Assembly (NCBI GenBank): GCA_963709175.1
Contig: CAVPVK010000007.1
Location: 1,178,001 to 1,242,000 of the forward strand
DNA: 64,000 nt
Origin: JANXQG01 sp963709175
GTDB lineage: Bacteria > Planctomycetota > Planctomycetia > Pirellulales > Thermoguttaceae
Reading direction: 5' to 3'
Shown: in pieces, positions 48,193 to 56,421 of the stretch
Numbering within the stretch: position 1 is the stretch's first letter
Layout of the letters: each line of letters begins with the position of its first letter
The notes under the pieces: model-generated
Databases searched by the model: none
The model's input: the letters and a program-made list of their open reading frames with translations, nothing else
What the model was told of the DNA's origin: nothing
Position numbers and translations under genes: made by a program

Positions 48193-48779
48193 TCATCTTT
48201 CTCCTGAGCGAGCCGACTGCGGACGCAACGGGCAAGGGCCTCGCGAATCCGCTGTAGCGAACGGCGAGTGCCCTGTACGCTCCGATGGAGAGCCTCGGCC
48301 ACACCGCGGGTCGATCCACCTTTGTGGTAGCGACGAACTACGAGTTCCCTGTCGGACGCCGGCAATTTCTTCATGCACTCCGCCAGTGCGGCGCGCCGCA
48401 TCTCGAGCCTGGCAAGATAGGCGTCGTCGGTGGGGACGGCAAACATCGCCAGGAATTCGTTGCTGAATAGCTGCGGCCCGCGCAAGCGGCTCTGCCGCAA
48501 CTTGAGGGCCTCGTAACGCGCGATTTGGCATGCCCAGCCGACGAAGTTCGTGCCCGGCCGATACTCGTGGAATTTCTCCCAAAGAATCACTCGGCACCGT
48601 TGCACAACTTCCTCGGCATCGGCCACGTTGCGGACCAGCGACATCGCAGAGAGAAACACGGGACGTTGGCAGCTTGCCAGCAGGGCCGTGAAATCGCCGT
48701 CGGGGGCATTTTGCGGCAGTTCCACTTCCAACGAGGTTACTCCATTGCAGGGAATCAGCGCCAGCAGAGATTTCGACAT
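48189..48779 (-). CDS. ECF-type RNA polymerase sigma factor
   Basis: 196 residues from ATG 48779; the frame is open further upstream but without coding features. Region 2 is FLSAMSLVRNVADAEEVVQR followed by ILWEKFHEYRPGTNFVGWAC, typical of planctomycete ECF factors. Region 4 (LPASDRELVVRRYHKGGSTR, then VAEALHRS) follows. Similar in length and layout to the factor at 3610. Overlaps the FecR-LamG gene by four bases, so both are translated from one message. Confidence 0.87.
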   Translation of the reverse strand: MSKSLLALIPCNGVTSLEVELPQNAPDGDFTALLASCQRPVFLSAMSLVRNVADAEEVVQRCRVILWEKFHEYRPGTNFVGWACQIARYEALKLRQSRLRGPQLFSNEFLAMFAVPTDDAYLARLEMRRAALAECMKKLPASDRELVVRRYHKGGSTRGVAEALHRSVQGTRRSLQRIREALARCVRSRLAQEKDE

Positions 48780-49288
48780 CCCTACGAAGCCACCCTTCGC
48801 CGCCAGCAACGACGGCCACGTCGGGGACACCCTTACAGTGGATAAATTTACTAGAACGCCGCAATAAAAGCAAGATGGGGCAACTAGCGGTTGTGCGATG
48901 GTTAGACCGCGTCTGCCAAGCCATATCTGACTCCCGAACCGCGCCGTTTCTCCTCGCCCACCTCTGTGCGAGGTGCCCTCAACAAAGGGCCAGCGCACAA
49001 GACCTAGTCTTGACCCAAGAACGGCGTATGTTGATCTATACATATACCCGCGTGCCGGGCGATTTGGTATTTGAAAAAAATGACTTTTCTTTGCGTGAAA
49101 TTTTAAGAGCGATGTTCCTCGATGAGGGTCAACTTCATAACTGTTTGCAGAGAAACAACTTGCGCCAATCAGAATCACGTCGCGCATGGAAGAACGCGAC
49201 TTTGGATTTCGCTTTTCGCAGACAGCTTGCGCATTTCGCGCGAGGGAACAATGTTCAAGCCGTTCCCTTCAAGAAGAGGTTGAGGGTC
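48780..49288. other. Intergenic region, nothing recognised
   Basis: About 510 bases between the ECF gene and the FixJ-like gene, both on the minus strand. Several AT-rich stretches occur (for example around 49070-49110), and it presumably holds the ECF promoter. Plus-strand open frames here show no family likeness. Confidence 0.5.
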
Positions 49289-50023
49289 TTAAGCCCTCGA
49301 CCGTGCCGTCCGCATCGCGGAACCGCCGCGGGCCTCCGACTTCGAGCCCTCAAAAATCCGCCCAAACTTCTCATGACCGAGCACCGCTAGACGGACAAGT
49401 TCCAGCGAGGAGTTCAAGCCTAGCTTTCTCATCACGCCATGTCGCCGCAATTCGACCGCCCGCGAAGAAATCGACAATTCTGCGGCGATGGCCTTGGTCG
49501 ATTTGGCTGCGGCCAGCAGACCCACCAACTGGCGTTCCTTGTGGGTCAGCTTAGCGATGGATTCACAAACCTGACTCTTCTCAACCGCTTCACGCCGTTG
49601 TCGCTCGCCTAGGGCAAGAGCCTCCTGGATAGCATTGAACAACTCCATCGAGCGGAGAGGCTTCTCCAGCACATGCACGGCGCCTCCTCGCATGAGAATG
49701 ACAGCCGTAGAAACATCGATACTTGATGTCACATAAATCTGCGGCAAGCAATGTTCTTGTTCTGCAAGTCGCCGTTGGATCTGCAGGCCACTTGTGTCGA
49801 AGATTCGCTGCTCCAAAACCAAACAACCCGGCTCCCCTGGACGATAGGCTGCAAAAAAATCTCGTGCACACGTAAATGATTGAACGTTCAATCGCGACCC
49901 TGCTAGCAGTTCCTTTACCGTCTTTTCCGTGGTCGAATCCGGATCGATCACAAATACGGTGGCGACCTCAACCTCCGATTCATCCTGAAGCGACGCGGTG
50001 GGAATCATTACATTTGCGATCAT
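49289..50023 (-). CDS. FixJ/NarL-type response regulator with Glu at the phospho-acceptor position
   Basis: 244 residues. The receiver domain at about 20-135 follows FixJ in layout (TVFVIDPDS, GCLVLEQRIFDTSG, YVTSSIDVS, VLEKPL). The usual phospho-acceptor Asp is replaced by Glu71, and one of the two acidic pocket residues is Pro28. Thr and Lys of the switch are kept. A LuxR-type helix-turn-helix covers about 160-215 (LTHKERQLVGLLAAAKSTKA, then IAAELSISSRAVELRR). A Glu here can mimic phosphorylation, so the protein may be constitutively active or controlled otherwise. No histidine kinase is nearby. It faces away from the giant repeat-protein gene. Confidence 0.8.
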   Translation of the reverse strand: MIANVMIPTASLQDESEVEVATVFVIDPDSTTEKTVKELLAGSRLNVQSFTCARDFFAAYRPGEPGCLVLEQRIFDTSGLQIQRRLAEQEHCLPQIYVTSSIDVSTAVILMRGGAVHVLEKPLRSMELFNAIQEALALGERQRREAVEKSQVCESIAKLTHKERQLVGLLAAAKSTKAIAAELSISSRAVELRRHGVMRKLGLNSSLELVRLAVLGHEKFGRIFEGSKSEARGGSAMRTARSRA

Positions 50024-50485
50024 ATTAACTCCACTTACTGCGTGATTGCACCAGCCATGTATCTTACTCTAAAGCAGCATTCGTTGCAAGTAAATGACGG
50101 GGCGTTTTCCTTATTTGTTTACCCGTCCGAACTAACAAATGGTAGGGCGAAATCGCCGATATCTTTGCGAATCTTACAGAAACTATTGCATGGAAATAAG
50201 TTATGCAGACTGTTTTTTCGTGAAAGTGGATTCGAAGTTTTTTTCATCACATCGTTTTTAAAATATGCTCTAAGGAGGTAATACAAGCTCAGGGGGCCAC
50301 GGCGCGCTTGCTTGTCTTTTAAATCGCGCCAGGTCATAATATTTGGCAGGCTATGCATTCTCTTTTTCGCGAACGGCCTATCTCCGCTTGATTCCTGGCC
50401 GAGCTTTTTTGCAACAAACCCTAATCCAATCCGGTTTCCGATTCCCCTTGCCTCAATTGCAGTCGAACCCTCCTGGAGCGGCAAG
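50024..50485. other. AT-rich divergent intergenic region
   Basis: About 460 bases between the divergent regulator and giant surface-protein genes. It is clearly more AT-rich than the surroundings, especially 50100-50280, consistent with promoters and possibly with a horizontally acquired segment. A perfect Shine-Dalgarno-like AAGGAGGT lies at 50272-50279, but no start codon follows at the right distance. Confidence 0.5.
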
Positions 50486-53400
50486 ATGACGCACTGGAAG
50501 AGTTTTGCGGTCGCTTCCGTCCTGGCACTTTGTTCTACGTCGCTTCGAGCACTGGTAATCAACGATTCTTCTGCTGCGAGTAACGATCGCTTCGCCTCGG
50601 GCTATCCAGCCGGTCCGCTGGTGGCGAATACCAGTCCCTCGTTCATGGGCCTGGGTTACGATTGGTCGGGAGTTGGCTGGCTGCAGCTTGACCAAGACCG
50701 GTCATTCGGCTTGATCACACCGCGACAGATGCTCGTCGCCAACCACTATGCTCCGGGCGTCGGCTACCAGATCGACTTCGCTTCCGCCAGTGGGCAAGTG
50801 ACTACGGTAACCGTGCAAAGCCAGCCGGGTACGCACAGCATTTCCCCCACTTACGCGCCCGACATGGCCACGGCGCAGTTCACTAGCCCCATTCCGACAA
50901 GCGCCGGAATCACGACTTATTCGGTACTTTTTCAAGGCTACAATCCCAACAATTACGTGGGTTACAACCTGTTGCAATATGGCTGGACGGCGGAAATCGG
51001 CTGCAACCAGATTTCCACCGTCGATACGGGAACCGGCTTCCAGTTCGGCGGTTCCTTCACGCCCGACTCTGCGTATTACATGCAGTTTCTCTACGACTCG
51101 ATCACGCCCGATCGCACGCAACTCGAGGGCGGCGATTCCGGGAGCCCGTCGTTCATTGTCACGGGCTCGCCGGGGATAATGTACCTTGCCGGCGGCCACT
51201 ACGTGACCGAGGCCAATTTCTTCGGCATTGACACGTTTCTGCCGATGTCGTTGCCGGCCCTGATCGCCGACACTTCGCCGGCCGGCTATCTTCCCTCCGT
51301 CGTCACGCCGACGACTGCCCGCTGGAACGGTTCTCTTTCCGGCACCTGGAGCGCGGCCGCCAGCGGCAACTGGACACTCGCTTCCAGCGGGGCCACTTTC
51401 AATGACATACTCAGCGGCGGTTCGGTAATGACTTGCGCATCGGTGCTCTTCGATGGGCTGGTCGCTTCCCAGCACTCCATCACCCTCAGTGGCAGCCAGG
51501 TCGTAACCTCGCTGGCCTTCGATCTTACTCCCAGCACGAGCAGCGGGTTCACCTTTAGCGGCGACTCGCTGACGCTTGGCGAGGCCGGTCTGACGAACAA
51601 CGACGTCCACGCTCAGACTTTCAACAACGCCGTCGCCCTGCGGGCCTCGCAGCAATGGCAAATCGGAGTCGGTGGGGTGACGATTTCCGCATCGGGAAGC
51701 CTATCGCTGGGCAGCAGCCAGTTGCTGTATCTCAACGGCGCCGGCACGGCTGATTTCTTGGGCCCCGTCAGCGGGGCGGACAGCAGCCTTGCCCTGAACG
51801 GCGGCGGAACGCTCATCCTTGGCAACTCGGGCAACAGTTTTTCCGGTCAGATCTTTGTCCACAACGGCACGCTCCAATTTGCCTCGATCACCAACGTGGG
51901 CGGCGGCGTTAGCGCCTTGGGCGCGCCGACTACGGCCGCCGCCGGCACAATCTACCTGGCGAGCACCCTGGCCTATAACGGCAGCGGCAGTTCCTCCAAC
52001 CGCATCATCGACGTGGCCGACGGTCCCGGCGCTACCGGCGCCACGGGTGTCGTAGATTCCTCGGGCAGCGGTCCTTTGAACCTCACGGGGGGAGTGATCT
52101 GCGAAAGCACCAGCGGCACAAGTCTCTTGGTGCTGCAAGGCAGCGGCAGCGGATCGGAAAGCGGCGCCATCGTCAACGGCGGCGCAATCAACATCCTCTC
52201 TCTGGTCAAGACGGGCAGCGGGGTCTGGAACCTCTCCGGCCAGAACACCTACTCGGGAACCACAGGTATCAACGGGGGAATGCTTATTCTCTCGGGTTCC
52301 AGCGGCAGCATTGCCCAATCGGCCGCCTTGACCGTAAGCGGCGGCACGTTGCAACTGGACGATTCGGCTCTGGCCGCCAACTTCAGCAGCAGCCGCTTGG
52401 GCCGCCAGCCGATCACCTTGCACGGCGGCCTCTTGAGCCTCAACCTGGGCGGCGTCAGCGGCGGCACGGAGACGATCGGCTCGCTCGCAGCGGCGACTGG
52501 CGAGAACGAGCTGGCTATCGTCGGCAGCGGCGGCGGAGTTCTTAGCGCCGGCTCGCTGAGCCGCATGTCCGGCGCAACGCTGAACTTCAGCGGCTCCCTG
52601 AGCGCGACCAACGCCGTCACGCTTAGCATTGCATCCTCCGGCTCCACTTTCATCAACGCCGGGACCTTTGTCAATGGGGCGAATTACGCCGTTTACGACG
52701 CTTCCGGCTACGTGCGGGCGATGGTCGCGGGTTCCAATGCGTGGGACTACGCCTACGATCCCAGCACAGCAGGAATGGCCTCGCGACACGTGCTTCTGGA
52801 CGTGGGGGGCTATTCGGCGGAATCCACGCTCACGATGCTGACCCTCAGCCTCAGCGGGGCGAGTACCGGCTTTTCGCTGGCCAGTTCCCAGACTCTTACG
52901 CTGACCGACGGCGGCATTCTCAAGACGGGCGGCGGGACTGCCGTGGTTGGCGGCGGGACCGGCCTGGCCACCGGCGTTGAATATGTCTTCCGTGCAGACA
53001 CCACAAGCGACGTCTTGGCCATCAACGCGCCCATTACCGGCGGCACCGGGCTGACCAAGTCCGGGCTGGGCGTGCTCGTGCTGGGCTCGTCGGCCAATAG
53101 CTACGGCGGCCCCACGACCATCGCCGCTGGCACGCTGCAAACCGCAGTCGCCGGAGCGATTCCTTCCACATCGCCCCTGGTCATCGACAGCGCCGCCGCC
53201 CTCGACCTCGCTGGACACACCCAGACCCTGGCCGGCTTTATCCTCGACGACGGATCGATTATGAACTCCGGCCCAGCAGCCGTGTTGACGCTCGGCAGCA
53301 GCGCAGCCGGCGTAACGTATGCCGGCGTCGGCGGCGGCAGCTCGATCTCGGGCGGCACACTGAATCTGGCTGCGCCCCTTTCGCCGTCGGCAAGTATCGT

Positions 53401-55477
53401 ATTCGCCATCGGCCGCGGGCAGGGCAACGTGGATCTGAACGTTGCGGCCGATATCGCCGACGGTTCGGTGCACGGCCAGACGCTGGTGAAGACCGGCAAC
53501 GGCATTCTGGAACTTTCCGGCACGAACAGCTTTTCCGGTGGTATTCAAATCCTGGCCGGCGAAGTGACCCTGGGCAGTAATAGTGCGGTTCCGGCAGCCG
53601 CGGGGCTAACACTTTCCGCCGGTACGCTCAATTTGGGCGGGAATGCCAATACGGCGGCATCTCTGCTGGTCGAGGGGGGCTTGGTGGCCGGCAACGGCTC
53701 CCTGAGCGCCGCGACGTTCAATCTGCAAGGCGGCACTATCGCTGCCTGCCTTGCCGGCAGCGGTGCAGTGAGCGTAGCGACGACCGGCACGGTGACCGTC
53801 ACCGGCTCCAACAGCTATAGCGGCGGGACGGCGCTCAGCAGCGGAGTGTTGGCCGTTACCGCCGACAACAGTCTCGGTGCGTCGGCCGGGGCATTGACCC
53901 TTAATGGCGGAACACTGGATGTGCTGGGAACGTCGTTCAACTCCACAAGCCGGTCCATCAACCTCACTGCCAACGGTGGCGGGATTGCGGTCGCCGACCC
54001 CGGCGACACCTTGACCCTGGCCTCGCAGGACCTTTCCGGCAGCGGGGCATTCAGCAAGGGCGGCCAAGGCTGCCTGAAACTGGGCGGCTCGATCGGCAGC
54101 GCAGCAATCACAGTGGAGGACGGCGTCTTGCAGCTCATCGGAACCGCAAGTCAATTGACCGCCCAGCCTTCCTTGAGTCTCTGGAACGTGGCTACCTTCG
54201 CCTTGGGCAGCAACAACGAGTCGGTCTCCATGATCACTCTCACCGGCGGTACGATCAATACTGGCACGGCCACGTTGAGTCTCAGCGGCAGCTTGAACTA
54301 TGCCCAAACGATTTGGCCGGCGACGATTGCCGGCAACCTGGCCCTGGGTACCGCGGCAGGGCAATTCCAGATAAGCTACAATGCTTCATCGTGCCTGACC
54401 GTGGCGGCGAACCTCTCCGGCGCTCCGGTTGGCGGCCTGGTGAAATCGGACAGTGGAATCATGCTTCTCTCGGGCTCCAACACATATTCGGGCGGCACAA
54501 CCGTCCTTGGCGGCGCACTAATGGCCGCGACGACTGCCTCCTTGCCCGGATACAGTTCTTCGGGCGCCGTCGCTGTCGCTCCTAATGCCGTCCTCGGCGT
54601 GCTGACCGGCAATGGCGCCACGGGCTGGAACACCAGCCAGATCAACACTCTGGTGGCGAGCGTTGACTGGGTCGAGCCTGCCTACCTGGGCATCGAGACC
54701 AGCAACGGCAATTTCACTTACGGCGGCACTCTGCCTGGGGCCCTGGGCCTTGTAAAGCTGGGCGACAACACATTGACCGTCAGCGCTTCCAACACGTACT
54801 CTGGCGCTACGGTCATCAGCGCTGGCACGCTGCAAGCCGGAGTCGCTGGGGCAATTCCTTCCACATCGCCTTTGGTCATCGAAAGCGGCGCCGCGCTCGA
54901 CATCGCTGGCCACAACCAGACGCTGGCCGGAATTACGCTCGATGACGGGGTGATTGTGAATTCCAGCACGGCAGCCGTCTTGACGCTCGCCAACAGTGGA
55001 ACTGCTGTAACCTATAACGGCGTCGGCAACGGCAGCTCGATCTCGGGCGGCACCTTGAATCTGGCCCGTCCCGGTTCGCCGTCTGCCAGGATCGGATTTG
55101 ACATCACGCGAGGATCGGGGAACGCGGATCTGAACCTCGCGGTCGATATCGTCGATGGTTCGGCGAACAGCCAGACACTGCTGAAGACCGGCGACGGCAT
55201 CCTGGAACTCTCCGGCACGGACAGCTACACGGGCGGCACCGCGGTCGCCGATGGCACCTTGGATCTCTTCAGCCCAGCGGCCTTGCCCGACAAGAGCAAC
55301 CTGATCGTAGGCGCGGGAGGAACCTTCCTCTTCGACCCAACCATTGACGCCGCCCCATTGGCGGCGCCCGAACCCGGCGCATTGCCATTGCTGTTGGCGG
55401 TCTTGTCCGCGATGCTGACAAGGAATTGGGTCCGTCATCAGTGCCAAAAGCTTGTGAAAGTGGCGGGGGGAAGGTAG
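50486..55477 (+). CDS. Giant secreted protein: trypsin-like head, beta-strand repeats, PEP-CTERM tail
   Basis: 1,663 residues from the ATG at 50486, with GGAG upstream. A signal peptide (SFAVASVLALCSTSLRA) precedes a region of about 250 residues with a plausible serine-protease triad: His87 in VANHYAPG, Asp126 in APDMATAQF, and Ser218 in GGDSGSPSF. The remaining 1,350 residues are autotransporter-associated beta-strand repeats (patterns such as LTKSGLGVLVLG, NTYSGGTTV). The end, APEPGALPLLLAVLSAMLTR plus basic residues, is a PEP-CTERM-like sorting signal rather than a beta-barrel. The frame is intact over 5 kb. It might be a surface protease or a self-processing matrix protein; the protease call is by motif only. 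Confidence 0.82.
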   Translation: MTHWKSFAVASVLALCSTSLRALVINDSSAASNDRFASGYPAGPLVANTSPSFMGLGYDWSGVGWLQLDQDRSFGLITPRQMLVANHYAPGVGYQIDFASASGQVTTVTVQSQPGTHSISPTYAPDMATAQFTSPIPTSAGITTYSVLFQGYNPNNYVGYNLLQYGWTAEIGCNQISTVDTGTGFQFGGSFTPDSAYYMQFLYDSITPDRTQLEGGDSGSPSFIVTGSPGIMYLAGGHYVTEANFFGIDTFLPMSLPALIADTSPAGYLPSVVTPTTARWNGSLSGTWSAAASGNWTLASSGATFNDILSGGSVMTCASVLFDGLVASQHSITLSGSQVVTSLAFDLTPSTSSGFTFSGDSLTLGEAGLTNNDVHAQTFNNAVALRASQQWQIGVGGVTISASGSLSLGSSQLLYLNGAGTADFLGPVSGADSSLALNGGGTLILGNSGNSFSGQIFVHNGTLQFASITNVGGGVSALGAPTTAAAGTIYLASTLAYNGSGSSSNRIIDVADGPGATGATGVVDSSGSGPLNLTGGVICESTSGTSLLVLQGSGSGSESGAIVNGGAINILSLVKTGSGVWNLSGQNTYSGTTGINGGMLILSGSSGSIAQSAALTVSGGTLQLDDSALAANFSSSRLGRQPITLHGGLLSLNLGGVSGGTETIGSLAAATGENELAIVGSGGGVLSAGSLSRMSGATLNFSGSLSATNAVTLSIASSGSTFINAGTFVNGANYAVYDASGYVRAMVAGSNAWDYAYDPSTAGMASRHVLLDVGGYSAESTLTMLTLSLSGASTGFSLASSQTLTLTDGGILKTGGGTAVVGGGTGLATGVEYVFRADTTSDVLAINAPITGGTGLTKSGLGVLVLGSSANSYGGPTTIAAGTLQTAVAGAIPSTSPLVIDSAAALDLAGHTQTLAGFILDDGSIMNSGPAAVLTLGSSAAGVTYAGVGGGSSISGGTLNLAAPLSPSASIVFAIGRGQGNVDLNVAADIADGSVHGQTLVKTGNGILELSGTNSFSGGIQILAGEVTLGSNSAVPAAAGLTLSAGTLNLGGNANTAASLLVEGGLVAGNGSLSAATFNLQGGTIAACLAGSGAVSVATTGTVTVTGSNSYSGGTALSSGVLAVTADNSLGASAGALTLNGGTLDVLGTSFNSTSRSINLTANGGGIAVADPGDTLTLASQDLSGSGAFSKGGQGCLKLGGSIGSAAITVEDGVLQLIGTASQLTAQPSLSLWNVATFALGSNNESVSMITLTGGTINTGTATLSLSGSLNYAQTIWPATIAGNLALGTAAGQFQISYNASSCLTVAANLSGAPVGGLVKSDSGIMLLSGSNTYSGGTTVLGGALMAATTASLPGYSSSGAVAVAPNAVLGVLTGNGATGWNTSQINTLVASVDWVEPAYLGIETSNGNFTYGGTLPGALGLVKLGDNTLTVSASNTYSGATVISAGTLQAGVAGAIPSTSPLVIESGAALDIAGHNQTLAGITLDDGVIVNSSTAAVLTLANSGTAVTYNGVGNGSSISGGTLNLARPGSPSARIGFDITRGSGNADLNLAVDIVDGSANSQTLLKTGDGILELSGTDSYTGGTAVADGTLDLFSPAALPDKSNLIVGAGGTFLFDPTIDAAPLAAPEPGALPLLLAVLSAMLTRNWVRHQCQKLVKVAGGR
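53114..53542 (+). repeat. 143-codon internal repeat, copy 1
   Basis: Aligns without indels to 54809-55237 in the same gene, with roughly 70% amino-acid identity by eye (shared AGAIPSTSPLVI, QTLAG, GSSISGGTLNLA, KTGxGILELSGT). Suggests duplication of a solenoid segment. Confidence 0.85.
54809..55237 (+). repeat. 143-codon internal repeat, copy 2
   Basis: Second copy of the segment at 53114-53542, starting 1,695 bases downstream. It leads directly into the PEP-CTERM tail, so the repeat marks the C-terminal end of the solenoid. Confidence 0.85.
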
Positions 55478-55566
55478 GATGAAGTTTCGCCTGGGTTCAC
55501 CGGGAGCCCGTAGAGCGGCTCTCCGAACGCTCTTATACCACAACGCACACTCTCGATAGCCCTTCA

Positions 55567-56414
55567 ATGGAAATTCGCAAAGCCGTGATCACCGCGGCGG
55601 GGCCGAGCCAGGACCGCCTGCCGCTGCAACGTTTTGTTGATTTGGACGGCGTGGAAAAGACCGCTTTGCAGATCATTCTGGAAGAGATCGTCTCTGCCGG
55701 CATTGAAGAGGTGGGCATCGTGGTCCGCCGCGGCAGCCAACAGGTCTATCGGGACGCGGCAGGCAGCTACGCGCGGCTGCTGGTCTTCATCGAGCAGCCT
55801 GCTCCCCGCGGCTATGGCGAGGCCCTCTTTCGCGCGGCGCCGCTGGTCGGCTCGCAGCCCTTCCTGCACCTGGTGAGCGACCATCTCTATATCAGCCGCC
55901 AGGCACGGCGTTGCACGCAGCAGTTGGTGGAGACGGCCCGCGCGGAGAACTGCGCCGTCTCTGCCGTGCAGCCGACCCGCGAGAGCATGCTGCGCTACTA
56001 TGGGGCCATCGGCGGCTCGCCCATCGCCGGCCGCGGGGGACTGTACCGCATCGAGCGGGTGCTGGAAAAGCCTACCCCCACCTCGCCGAGCAGCAGTTGG
56101 TTGTGCCGGGGCTGCGGGCCGGTCATTACCTGTGCCTCTTCGGCATGCACGTACTTACGCCCCGGGCCATGGAGTTGCTGGGCGAGATCGTGGCTGATGC
56201 CCCGACGGGCGACGGCAGCCCGCCGATAATGCTCACCCCCGCCCTGGAGCGGCTGGCGCGGTGCGAGCGGTACTTAGCGCTGGAGTTGGACGGCGCGCGG
56301 TACAACATTGGCGTGAAGTACGGGCTGCTGATGGCGCAGCTCGCGTTGGCCCTCAGCGGCAGCGACCGGGAAGAGATCCTGGCGAAGCTCGTGGAACTCC
56401 TGGCGGCGCGGTGA
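55567..56414 (+). pseudogene. GalU-like sugar nucleotidyltransferase with altered signature, one frameshift
   Basis: About 282 residues once corrected. It starts MEIRKAVITAAG like UTP-glucose-1-phosphate uridylyltransferases, but the nucleotide-binding loop that normally reads GLGTRLLP is GPSQDRLPL, lacking the Gly-x-Gly-x-Arg pattern. Other GalU features remain: FIEQPAPRGYGEALF, IERVLEKP, FGMHVLTP and NIGVKYGLLMA. The frame shifts near 56085 in a run of C. It may be a divergent enzyme or a non-catalytic paralogue. Its close neighbour is another nucleotidyltransferase fusion, so both may act on the same sugar phosphate. Confidence 0.7.
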
Positions 56415-56421
56415 ACTGCAA

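Noticed and set aside
50042..50281. 79-codon plus-strand ORF in the AT-rich gap
   Set aside because: No good start site or family; the Shine-Dalgarno-like sequence lies at its end, not its start.
50702..55567. Minus-strand frames opposite the giant repeat protein
   Set aside because: Repeat-driven shadows; the plus-strand gene has signal, start site and sorting tail.
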